From assembly GCA_002448875.1 (NCBI GenBank), contig DKAS01000214.1:20498-50114 (forward strand): a stretch of 29,617 nt of DNA. The letters run 5' to 3'. The notes below the pieces were generated by a model. It worked only from the letters and a program-made list of their open reading frames with translations. It was not told the origin of the DNA and did not search any database. The position numbers and the translations under genes were made by a program. Shown one piece after another: positions 6,093-13,906 of the stretch. This DNA comes from Proteobacteria bacterium UBA6920. GTDB lineage: Bacteria; Pseudomonadota; Gammaproteobacteria; SG8-11. Within the stretch, counting starts at the first letter, position 1; every line of letters begins with the position of its first letter.

Positions 6093-8330
6093 ATGGACAG
6101 GCAACGCATGATACCCCGTGCCGGTGGGCCGATAGCACCGCATGAGCAGGCGGTGGCGGAAAGCCGGGTTGTCGGCGGCGAGGTGATCTATGTCGAAGAC
6201 GATGAACTGGATTTGCGCCGGCTGTGGGAAATCGTTTTCCGACGTCGCTGGCTGATTCTGACCATCATTCTGGCCAGTCTGCTGGTGACCGCGCTGGCCA
6301 CGTATCTGACGGCGCCGGTATATCGCGCCACCGCCACCCTGCAGATCAACAAGGAATCGGTGAAGATACTCCAGTACCAGGACGTCACCCCGGCGGAAAC
6401 GGATATTTTCGACCAGGATTTTCTCCAGACCCAGTACGAATTGCTGCAGAGCAGAACCCTGGCCAAACGCGTCATCGATCAGCTTTCGCTGTATGACAAC
6501 AGCGATTTCAATCACCGGCGCGATGGACGGGGAATCCTGGAAAAACTGGGTCTGGCGCCACGCGACGCCGAGGACCGCCGGGATCCTGAACTGCTGGTCG
6601 ATGATTTTCTGCTGCAATTGAGCATTGAACCGGTCAAGCGTTCACGCCTGGTGCGCATCCATTTCCACAGCACCAGTCCGCAACTGGCGGCGAGCGTTGC
6701 CCGGACGCTGGCGGAAAACTTCATCAATCTCAATCTCGAACGACGCTTCGATGCGTCATCTTACGCCAAGAATTTCATTGCTGATCGCATCCGCCAGTTG
6801 AAGGTCAAGCTGGAGGATTCGGAGCGCAAGCTGGTGCAGTATGCCCGCAAGGCGGAAATCGTTCACCTCGACGATAAGCAACCCATCGTCGTGCAGCAAT
6901 TGGCAGAAATCAGTTCCAGTGTCGCCAAGGCGGAGCAGGAGCGGGTGGCGGCGGAGGCGGTTTATCGGGAACTGCAACAAGGCCAGGGGCGGGTGTTCAG
7001 CGGCGTGCTGGCCAATCCGGTGGTGCAGCAGTTGAAGCAGGAAGTGGCCACCCTGGAGTCCGAGTATGACGAGAAACTGCGGATCTACAAACCGGCTTAT
7101 CCGGCCATGCAGCAGATGCGTGACCGTATCAACAGTATCAAGACGAAGATCGAAGCGGAGATAGCGGAAGTCACTCGCGCCTACGAGTCCGACTACCTGG
7201 CCGCCGCACGCAAACAGGAGCGCCTGGAGCAGCGCCTGGCCGAATTGAAACACCAGGCCCTGGACCTGCAGGACAGCAGCATAACCTACGGTATCCTGCA
7301 GCGTGAAGTGGACACCAATCGGCAGCTATATGAAGGGCTGTTGCAGCGGCTGAAGGAAGTCGGGGTGGCGGGCGGCATTGGCGCCAATAATATTTCCGTG
7401 GTCGACTATCCGGAAACACCCCGCAAACGCTACAAACCAAGCATGCGCCTCAATATGGTCATGGCGCTGATTGTCAGCCTGCTGGCAGCGGTGGCCATCG
7501 CCTTCCTGGTGGAGTATTTCGACGATACCGTGAAATCGGTGGATGTCCTGGAAAGCCGCAGCCAGCTGCCGGTGCTGGGAATTATTCCCGATGTGAGGGC
7601 TTTTCACCAGGAAGCTCAAGGCGCCAGGCAGGTGGGCTTGCTTTCCTACAGTCAACCGGACAGCGTTCTGGCCGAAGCGTTTCGTTCAACCCGCACCTCC
7701 CTGATGTTTTCCGGGCCGGATGGTGCGCCGGCCGTGCTGCAGGTGACCAGCCCCAACCCGGGTGAGGGCAAGACCACGGCGGCAGTGAATATCGCCACGG
7801 CATTCGGTCAAATGAACTCGACGGTACTGCTGATCGACGCCGATCTGCGCAATCCATCATTGCACCATGTGCTGGGTTTGAGCAATGAAACGGGGCTGAC
7901 CAATCTGCTGGTGGGTAACGCCGGCCCGGCGGAAATTTCCCGCTATACGGGAATCGGCAAGGTGTTCGCCATTCCGGCGGGGCCGATTCCACCCAATCCG
8001 GCGGAGTTGCTGGTGGGCAATCGCATGCGTGATCTGCTGGCGCTGGCACGGGAAAAGTTCGACCATATCATTGTCGATGGCCCACCGGTCATGGGGCTGG
8101 CGGATGCCTTGATTCTCGCCAATCAGGTGCAGGGCACGCTGTTGGTCGCGGAAAGCGCCAGTACCCGTTATCGCGACATGGATCAGGCCTTGCGTCGTTT
8201 GCGCGGCACCAATGCCCGGCTGTTGGGATGGGTGCTGTCCAAACATCGGGCCGGACCCGATGGCTACGGCTATCATTCTTATTATTATTACAACGGCGAC
8301 AAGAATTTATCGGCGTCCGCCCTGTCATAG
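6093..8330 (+). CDS. Wzc-like polysaccharide co-polymerase with C-terminal BY-kinase
   Basis: 745 residues. A Wzz-type N-terminal domain starts with IVFRRRWLILTIILASLLVTALATYL split into a basic flank and a transmembrane helix near residue 50. A long periplasmic coiled coil (about 220-400) leads to the GNVR-type end (REVDTNRQLYEGLLQRLKEV), the Pro-rich PETPRKRYKPS motif and a second helix (about 450-472). The cytoplasmic kinase has Walker A NPGEGKTTA with K560, Walker A' LLIDADLRNP with D582 and D584, and Walker B IIVDGPP with D662. A tyrosine cluster (YGYHSYYYYNGD, about 725-736) is the autophosphorylation tail. It controls chain length and export through phosphorylation cycles with the Wza-like partner encoded 45 bases upstream. 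No phosphatase gene is seen in the window. Confidence 0.93.
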   Translation: MDRQRMIPRAGGPIAPHEQAVAESRVVGGEVIYVEDDELDLRRLWEIVFRRRWLILTIILASLLVTALATYLTAPVYRATATLQINKESVKILQYQDVTPAETDIFDQDFLQTQYELLQSRTLAKRVIDQLSLYDNSDFNHRRDGRGILEKLGLAPRDAEDRRDPELLVDDFLLQLSIEPVKRSRLVRIHFHSTSPQLAASVARTLAENFINLNLERRFDASSYAKNFIADRIRQLKVKLEDSERKLVQYARKAEIVHLDDKQPIVVQQLAEISSSVAKAEQERVAAEAVYRELQQGQGRVFSGVLANPVVQQLKQEVATLESEYDEKLRIYKPAYPAMQQMRDRINSIKTKIEAEIAEVTRAYESDYLAAARKQERLEQRLAELKHQALDLQDSSITYGILQREVDTNRQLYEGLLQRLKEVGVAGGIGANNISVVDYPETPRKRYKPSMRLNMVMALIVSLLAAVAIAFLVEYFDDTVKSVDVLESRSQLPVLGIIPDVRAFHQEAQGARQVGLLSYSQPDSVLAEAFRSTRTSLMFSGPDGAPAVLQVTSPNPGEGKTTAAVNIATAFGQMNSTVLLIDADLRNPSLHHVLGLSNETGLTNLLVGNAGPAEISRYTGIGKVFAIPAGPIPPNPAELLVGNRMRDLLALAREKFDHIIVDGPPVMGLADALILANQVQGTLLVAESASTRYRDMDQALRRLRGTNARLLGWVLSKHRAGPDGYGYHSYYYYNGDKNLSASALS

Positions 8331-8676
8331 AGGCGGTTGGCGCGCTACCCGGGAGGGTGGGCGGCGGTTTGATCTGGTATATGCGGGGCGCGCGGGACAA
8401 GTAAGTCCCATGTAAGCGCATAAATATAAAATATTTGATTTAGGTTTTTTATAAGTAATGGCTATATGTTTTTTACTGCGGTCAATACTGAATTTGCTGG
8501 ATTAATTATGGTAAAATGCTTTCCCATCGTTGGTCAGGGGGCTTGTCTCTAACCTTACCTGGGGTTGCATGTTTAATTTATCCTCTGAGAGATCGGGGGC
8601 GTGGATGTATCACAATCTCCACCATGCTATTTAACATATTGCTACTATGAACGGATCTGGTTTACAAAGAAAGAAA
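8331..8676. other. 346-base intergenic stretch inside the exopolysaccharide gene run
   Basis: The first 70 bases are GC-rich and carry no clear terminator. From about 8400 the DNA becomes AT-rich (TATAAAATATTTGATTTAGG and neighbours), followed by an extended -10-like element at 8509-8517 and a roughly 150-base possible leader. The leader was inspected for a cyclic-di-GMP or other riboswitch core and none was recognised. The gap suggests that the genes from 8677 onward can be expressed independently of the wza/wzc pair. Confidence 0.55.
8509..8517 (+). promoter_or_regulatory. Possible extended -10 promoter for the fusion-protein transcription unit
   Basis: TGG-TAAAAT is an extended -10 type element in an AT-rich block. 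The -35 position has no good match, which extended -10 promoters tolerate. A start near 8524 would give a leader of about 150 bases. Read by eye only. Confidence 0.3.
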
Positions 8677-11175
8677 ATGCCAAAAAACATTTTTCAATTG
8701 GCACTGGATTTCTATCGATCGCCGACCGAGTTTGGCGAGTTGGTGGACACACAGAAGCCGGTCCCCGAGGGCATAGGCGAGCTTCTGGCTTTTTTGACCG
8801 GTCCGGATCACGAGAAAGTCAAAATTATCGGCAGCAACGTGGCGCTGCAGGGGGCTGGCGAGTTGTTCGATGCCGCTTCCTATTTTGTCGAAGAAGTCCT
8901 GTTTGTTCCCGGCGCCGACTATTACCGCTTGCTGGGGCTGCGCTCTGATGCCGGCGGCGAGCAGGTGAAGCGGCACTATCAATTGCTGATCAGTCTGTTC
9001 TACCAGGAAGAAAAGAGCAGCATGGTGAATTGGAAGGAATCCGATTCCATGCGCGTGAATCAGGCTTATAGTGTCCTGCGCGACGCTGAAAAACGTCGAA
9101 ATTACGACAACAAACTGACCAGCTTGGGACGGCAAATCGACCGCTTCGATCCCGCCACCTACAAGGCGAGCGAGCGGGGGGCACGGGCCAGGAACGACGA
9201 AACGCCCACCGTGCAGGCCAGCGCGAACTCGCAGGATGTAACCTTGCCCGGCCTGCATGGCGTGGACGAAGTGCGGCGTGATGCCGAGAAAGTGCTGGCC
9301 GATGCCGTTCGCCTGGCCAGCGGCAATGCAGCAAAAAAACCGCGCGATGCCGCCGAAATTCAAGAAGCACCGACCGTAGTGGCGCCGCGACCGGCGGAAC
9401 GGGCGGTTGCGGCGGCCGGCGCCGAGGAATTGCCGAAGATACTGATCTGTGACGACTCCGCCACCGTGCGCGCCAGTCTGGCCAAGGCTCTGGCCAATGA
9501 TTTTCGCTGTCTGCGTGCGCGTAATGGCGATGAGGCGTGGCGGTTACTGCAGGATAATCCGGATGTCTCGCTGATCCTTACCGACCTGGAAATGCCGGAA
9601 ATGGACGGCTATGCCTTGATCAGTAAGATTCGCAACAGTGGCAGCCTGCCGCTGGCCAATCTACCTATAATCATCGTTACCAGCGCCACCGATACCCAGG
9701 CCAAACAGGCTGCCCTGGGCATGGGAGCCAGTGATTTCCTGGCCAAGGGCACTGATTACGTGGAAATGCTGGCCAGGGTGCGGGTGCATTATCGCCTGTC
9801 GCAAACCATGGTGCAGCAGGCCAAAGCCAAGACCCCGGGCTTGAGCAAGGCGGTACCGCCGCCCGCCCGGGACCTTGACGACGACAAAACAGTGCTGCTG
9901 AAAGTGCGTCCTGAGTCCGTGCTGCGCGCCGACCGGGAACGGGAGCGGCCGCAGATATCAGCGCGGGACGACGCGGAAAAACCCCATCAATTACCCAAGC
10001 CAGTGCTGGTCGGCGCCGTGAGTCTGGTCATCGTTATCGCCTTGGCGCTGATTTTCAGTCGTGGCAGCGATGAGCCCACAGGCAAGGCGCAGGATGCGAC
10101 CGCATCGCGGGTGGAACAACCCGTGGCGGCCGAAGCGACGGGCAACGAGGCGAAGGAAGGCGAACAGGCCGTGTCGTCCGACGAGACCATTGCCGCGGCA
10201 GGTCCGCAGGGCACTGATGCCGTCACCCCCCTGGACGCGGTGAAACCGGAAGTGATCAAAACGCAGTCGGCAGCGGTCGCCGATAGCCATGCGGACAAGG
10301 TCATGGCGCCGCCGACTTCGGCCAGCGATAACGCAGCGGCGGAAAAGAATAACCGGCGGGCGAACAATAATTCGCTGGCCGAATCCCTGGATATCATTCC
10401 CAGAAAACCTGCGCCCCTGCCCCTGCGCAATGAACCACCGGTAGCGCCGACCAACACCGGAGCAGGCGGTTTGAGCGCCGAACCCGCAGTGACTAACGAA
10501 CTCGATGATCAACACATTCGCGAGCGTCTTGCCGCTATCGACGCGGAAAGAGCCGCTTTGGTCGCCCGCGAAGAGAAGCTGCAACCGGGCGTGGATGCCA
10601 CCAAGGTGCCGGACAAAGCGGACAGCAACACCACACTGGTGGCGACGGCGGCGGGCAATAACCTTGCCGGCAAAGCGCAGCCTGACGGGATCGCCGCCGA
10701 CCCAGGCGCTGCGCCGCAGATCGGCGATCTCTCCGCTGAACCCGCGGCCGATTCGCCGCAGGTCGCCAAGGTGGATCCTGAACCCGCCAAGCCCCAGGTG
10801 CGTGATCTGATCAGTTCCACGGAATTGTCTATCCTGCTCTTTAAGTTCATCCGCGCCTACGAAGAAGGCAATCTGTTTCAATTCCTCGGCCTGTTCGATT
10901 CCGACGCGCGTACCGAGGACAGCGTTGGCATCAAGGAAATCCGCCGGGATTACGAACTGTTGTTCAAGAAGTCCGATATGCGCCAGTTCATAATCCAGAA
11001 TATGGAGTGGCAGAAATCAGGCATCCGGGCCATTGGCAAAGGCAGCTTCCAGGTTAAGATCAAGGGCCGGGGCAGCGATCGCGTCAATGCCCAGTCAGGA
11101 ACGGTAACGTTCCATGTGGTCAAACGCGCGGATGAGCTGTTTGTCACCGAACTCTATTATTCCTATAGCCAATAA
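8677..11175 (+). CDS. J-like domain / response-regulator receiver / transmembrane / NTF2-like fusion protein
   Basis: 832 residues from the ATG at 8677, preceded by AAAGAAAG; an ATG at 8647 would add 10 residues. After an unassigned 80-residue start comes a DnaJ-like domain (81-144: DYYRLLGL...NQAYSVLRD...NYD) whose HPD tripeptide is replaced by Q110-E111-E112, so it should not stimulate Hsp70. A complete receiver domain follows (about 254-378), with acidic pair D259/D260, phospho-acceptor D303 in LTDLEMPEMDG, T335 and K357. One transmembrane helix (about 441-462) leads to about 250 low-complexity residues with a short coiled coil, then an NTF2-like domain (about 715-832) closely resembling the protein at 12778. 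The N-terminal half is therefore cytoplasmic and the NTF2-like end periplasmic. It sits between wzc and the polymerase, so a phospho-signal may be passed across the membrane to the polysaccharide machinery. That role is inference. Confidence 0.82.
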   Translation: MPKNIFQLALDFYRSPTEFGELVDTQKPVPEGIGELLAFLTGPDHEKVKIIGSNVALQGAGELFDAASYFVEEVLFVPGADYYRLLGLRSDAGGEQVKRHYQLLISLFYQEEKSSMVNWKESDSMRVNQAYSVLRDAEKRRNYDNKLTSLGRQIDRFDPATYKASERGARARNDETPTVQASANSQDVTLPGLHGVDEVRRDAEKVLADAVRLASGNAAKKPRDAAEIQEAPTVVAPRPAERAVAAAGAEELPKILICDDSATVRASLAKALANDFRCLRARNGDEAWRLLQDNPDVSLILTDLEMPEMDGYALISKIRNSGSLPLANLPIIIVTSATDTQAKQAALGMGASDFLAKGTDYVEMLARVRVHYRLSQTMVQQAKAKTPGLSKAVPPPARDLDDDKTVLLKVRPESVLRADRERERPQISARDDAEKPHQLPKPVLVGAVSLVIVIALALIFSRGSDEPTGKAQDATASRVEQPVAAEATGNEAKEGEQAVSSDETIAAAGPQGTDAVTPLDAVKPEVIKTQSAAVADSHADKVMAPPTSASDNAAAEKNNRRANNNSLAESLDIIPRKPAPLPLRNEPPVAPTNTGAGGLSAEPAVTNELDDQHIRERLAAIDAERAALVAREEKLQPGVDATKVPDKADSNTTLVATAAGNNLAGKAQPDGIAADPGAAPQIGDLSAEPAADSPQVAKVDPEPAKPQVRDLISSTELSILLFKFIRAYEEGNLFQFLGLFDSDARTEDSVGIKEIRRDYELLFKKSDMRQFIIQNMEWQKSGIRAIGKGSFQVKIKGRGSDRVNAQSGTVTFHVVKRADELFVTELYYSYSQ

Positions 11176-11192
11176 CAGGCGGTCGCCGTAAT

Positions 11193-11207
11193 CCCCGGTT
11201 ACCGGGG
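11193..11207 (+). repeat. GC-rich 15-base palindrome after the fusion gene
   Basis: CCCCGGT-T-ACCGGGG is a perfect inverted repeat starting 17 bases after the stop codon. It could form a short hairpin in the transcript, but there is no T run, so termination is doubtful. It may act as a processing or attenuation point in the 250-base gap before the next gene. Confidence 0.35.
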
Positions 11208-11423
11208 TGTTGTCCGGGGCTGCATCCGTGTCGCTGCCGGGAGGTGTACGGCCCGGTTTCGCGGTATCGACCGTCCATCGCCGCCAAGGGTCGCGCGCGG
11301 TACGGTTTTCACCGGCCACTATGCAGTGCTGAGCCGCGACCACCGGCCCGCCTGGGGCAGGGTGCGGGGACCGATGGCAGTGCCGAGCCGTTGCGCAGTA
11401 AAACGTTGTTGTGGGATGAGTCA

Positions 11424-12692
11424 GTGGTATCGCATCAAAAACTACGAATCGACAAACTATGGTTACCCGCGGTCGCGGTCGTGGCGTTGCTGTTGACCAC
11501 ATGGCGAATCATAGCCAGTGGTGTCGGCGAAACCCTGGCGCAGGTGGCGTTGTCCGCTGACAGCCGAAGTACGGTCGGTCTGCAGGATGCGCTGGCCTGG
11601 TCGACACGCAATGCCAACACCCTGTACCGGGTGGCGGTGACCGCGCCGTCGCAGGATGTCTCCCGGCAAATCAGCCAGCTGGAAGACGCGCTGAAACTTA
11701 ATCCCGCCGACGGTCGTGTCGCCATTACACTGGCGCACTTGCTGCTGCAGCAGAATCAAACGCAACGCGCCGATGCCCTGGCGGAGCACAGTCTGCAGCT
11801 GCTGCCCAACGATACCAATACCCTGCTGCAGTCCGCCCGTTACTGGTGGGAACGTGGCAACCAGGAACGGGCCATGGCTCACTGGGGCCATGCCCTGGAC
11901 CGCGCGCCGGATCTGCAGCAGAAACTCTTTCCGTTGTTTCTGCAATTGCTGCAGCAGCCTGGCGGGTTGGCGCGGATGCAGCCGGTATTGCAGCCCGCGC
12001 CAGCATGGTTCGCGGATTTCTTTCGCTATGCGGCGGCCAATGCCAGCAATAGCGAACTCGTGTCCCGCCTGTACGCCGTGCGCAGCGCTGTCCTGCCGCC
12101 GGTCAGCGCAGCAGAAAACAATACCTATCTGCAGTTTCTCGAACAGGAAAAGCGCTGGGATGAAGCTTTCATCGTCTGGGCAAACGGCCTGAGCGGCGAC
12201 CGTCTGGCGCAGCTTGGACAACCCTTCAATGGCGGTTTTGAAAGCGAACCCAGCGGCAGCGGCTTCGACTGGCGCATCAGTGAAGATGCCGGCGTTCTGA
12301 TCAGGACCGACTACACTTACGGCATCATTGGTCACAAGGCCTTGCATATCGTTTTTCGCGGGCAGCAGGTTAATTTCCAGCATGTCTGGCAGCGCACCCT
12401 GTTGCCGCCTCGCCGCTACCGTATGCATGGGCGGGTCAGACCGGACAGCCTGCAGGCCGCTGCGGGTTTACAATGGCGTTTGCTCTGTGAGGGCGATGCC
12501 GGCACCAACCTGGGCAAGAGTGATCGATTCGTCGGGGTGGATCAGTGGCGGGAGTTTAGTTTTGATTTTCAAGTACCTGTGAAAAACTGTGGAAGTCAGG
12601 TGGTAAGACTGGTGTCCGTGGACAACGACAAGGATGAATCAACATTTAAAGGGGAGATCTGGTTTGACGACTTGCGTATCGATGCCATATAA
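11424..12692 (+). CDS. Membrane-anchored TPR protein with C-terminal beta-sandwich (carbohydrate-binding-like) domain
   Basis: 422 residues from a GTG at 11424 preceded by GGGATGAG. The open frame extends back to 11244, but that extension is rich in Arg, Pro and Gly and reads like untranslated sequence. A signal anchor (KLWLPAVAVVALLLTTW) is at residues 10-30. TPR-like helices cover about 75-200 (LEDALKLNPADGRVAITLAHL, ERGNQERAMAHWGHALDRAP split across two repeats). The C-terminal 160 residues start FNGGFESEPSGSGFDW and end EIWFDDLRID, the start and end signatures of CBM4/9-like jelly rolls. It probably binds polysaccharide in the periplasm while the TPRs hold assembly partners, a common accessory in EPS operons. 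No enzymatic motif is seen. Confidence 0.72.
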   Translation: MVSHQKLRIDKLWLPAVAVVALLLTTWRIIASGVGETLAQVALSADSRSTVGLQDALAWSTRNANTLYRVAVTAPSQDVSRQISQLEDALKLNPADGRVAITLAHLLLQQNQTQRADALAEHSLQLLPNDTNTLLQSARYWWERGNQERAMAHWGHALDRAPDLQQKLFPLFLQLLQQPGGLARMQPVLQPAPAWFADFFRYAAANASNSELVSRLYAVRSAVLPPVSAAENNTYLQFLEQEKRWDEAFIVWANGLSGDRLAQLGQPFNGGFESEPSGSGFDWRISEDAGVLIRTDYTYGIIGHKALHIVFRGQQVNFQHVWQRTLLPPRRYRMHGRVRPDSLQAAAGLQWRLLCEGDAGTNLGKSDRFVGVDQWREFSFDFQVPVKNCGSQVVRLVSVDNDKDESTFKGEIWFDDLRIDAI

Positions 12693-12766
12693 CCCATAAT
12701 AACAGTGGTTAAGAAGCCGCTAAGAATAAATTAAGTACAATAAAAGTTATTTCCTGATTATATTCT

Positions 12767-12772
12767 GGAGGA
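12767..12772 (+). promoter_or_regulatory. Ribosome binding site fixing the NTF2-like protein start
   Basis: GGAGGA overlaps the first in-frame ATG (12772) and lies 6 bases ahead of the second ATG (12778), so translation should begin at 12778. Confidence 0.75.
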
Positions 12773-12777
12773 TGGAT

Positions 12778-13299
12778 ATGACTGTCGGCAGGGCTTGGGT
12801 ACGCGTGACCGGTATCCTGGGGGTACTGGCGTCCATGATGATGGCTTCCCATGCAGGGGCCCAGGGTAGTAGCGAGGTCTCCGTCTATTCCCTGGGAGTC
12901 AGCGCGGACCAGGTTTTCGAGAAAGCGCGCAGCGACCTGGTGCAAGCCTTTACCAGCGCCTACGCCCAGGGAGATACCGAGAGTTTTCTCAAATTGTTCA
13001 GTGATGCAGCGCGGGTCGACGATAAAGTCGGCAAGTCGGGAATACGTACCGACTATGAAAAGCTGTTTCAGGGCAGCGCCAGCCGCAGCATCAATCTGCA
13101 GAATATCAAGTGGCACACGAAGAAAGGTGACGACAGTTATGCTATCGCCGATTTCGAGGCGCACATCATGCCCAAGAGTGGCGCTGGCGAGAAAGTTTTT
13201 CGTGGCGCCATTGAACTGCATGTCAGGAAAGAAACCAATGCTGTCGTGATCAGCGAACTGTATCATGCCTACGATAGCGCATCGATTGCCACCCAATAA
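12778..13299 (+). CDS. Secreted NTF2-like protein, paralogue of the fusion protein's C-terminal domain
   Basis: 173 residues from the ATG at 12778, positioned by GGAGGA. A signal peptide (VRVTGILGVLASMMMASHAGA) is cut near residue 29. The mature part is one NTF2/SnoaL-like cone: AYAQGDTESFLKLFSDAARV, then a conserved IRTDYEKLF, LQNIKW and ELYHAY. The same pattern (AYEEGNLFQFLGLF, IRRDYELLF, IQNMEW, ELYYSY) closes the fusion protein encoded upstream, so the two are clear paralogues. NTF2-like domains bind small ligands or dimerise; no catalytic residues can be assigned. A soluble periplasmic partner able to heterodimerise with the membrane-anchored copy is a reasonable inference. It is 15 bases from the next gene. 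Confidence 0.75.
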   Translation: MTVGRAWVRVTGILGVLASMMMASHAGAQGSSEVSVYSLGVSADQVFEKARSDLVQAFTSAYAQGDTESFLKLFSDAARVDDKVGKSGIRTDYEKLFQGSASRSINLQNIKWHTKKGDDSYAIADFEAHIMPKSGAGEKVFRGAIELHVRKETNAVVISELYHAYDSASIATQ

Positions 13300-13314
13300 G
13301 CAGAACAGGGGATT

Positions 13315-13896
13315 ATGAAAAATTACAAGACCAACGCATATCTTTTGTTATCGTTGTCTTTTGCCGTTTGCTCCCCGGGTTGGGCAACTGAGGAAAATTC
13401 AGCGCAGTTAAAGAGCCTGCAGGGCACGGTCATGGTGAACCGCGGCGCCGGCTATGTGCAGGCAGCCAGTGGCATGGCGCTGCATGGCGGGGACAGGATT
13501 CTGGTGCTTGCGGGCGGACATGCCAGCATCGTTTACAACCCGGCCTGTGTGGTCGAGCTGAAGGCCAACAGCATGGCGAGCGTGCTGCAGGCCGATGATT
13601 GCGGCGCACGCCAGCAACAGATCCGCCAGCTCGGGCCCTACTATGCGGCGGCTATCGGCATCGAGGCTCTGGGTGAGGGCGACGCCGGACAGAACAAGGA
13701 AGGCGAAGGCGAAGGCAATAACAGCGGCGGTTCGCCGGCTGACGGGGCCGCGGATCCGGAGATCGTATTTGCCGGCATGTCAATGAATGAGTTGATCGTG
13801 GTCGGCGTGGGCGTCGGCGCCGGTCTGGGAGTCGTTGTTGCCAGCGGCGGCAGCGGTGGTGGTGGTGGCGGCAACGGTGCTATCAGTCCCGAGTGA
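13315..13896 (+). CDS. FecR-like secreted protein with C-terminal hydrophobic and polyglycine tail
   Basis: 193 residues, with AGGGGA ahead of the ATG. A signal peptide ends at GWA (about 24). The following 80 residues resemble a FecR domain (LKSLQGTVMVNRGAGYVQAA, GDRILVLAGGHASIVY), known from periplasmic signal-transfer and LysM/FecR proteins. Then come an acidic Gly/Asn-rich linker, a hydrophobic helix (MNELIVVGVGVGAGLGVVVA, about 160-179) and a polyglycine tail. It is probably held at a membrane by the C-terminal helix. There is no cognate sigma or anti-sigma gene nearby, so its role is more likely structural or sensory in polysaccharide assembly. It ends 10 bases before the polymerase gene. 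Confidence 0.65.
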   Translation: MKNYKTNAYLLLSLSFAVCSPGWATEENSAQLKSLQGTVMVNRGAGYVQAASGMALHGGDRILVLAGGHASIVYNPACVVELKANSMASVLQADDCGARQQQIRQLGPYYAAAIGIEALGEGDAGQNKEGEGEGNNSGGSPADGAADPEIVFAGMSMNELIVVGVGVGAGLGVVVASGGSGGGGGGNGAISPE

Positions 13897-13906
13897 GCTA
13901 CCGGGC

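Noticed and set aside
8519..8640. Possible cyclic-di-GMP or other riboswitch in the leader of the fusion gene
   Set aside because: No conserved GEMM core or matching paired elements could be found by eye; only GC-rich patches.
11244..11423. N-terminal extension of the TPR protein
   Set aside because: The extension is Arg/Pro/Gly-rich, contains no ribosome binding site, and precedes a clear signal anchor reached from the GTG at 11424.
13835..13906. Early start of the polymerase inside the FecR-like gene
   Set aside because: The sequence is a frame-shifted reading of the glycine-repeat DNA; a GTG at 13907 directly after the upstream stop is a better start.
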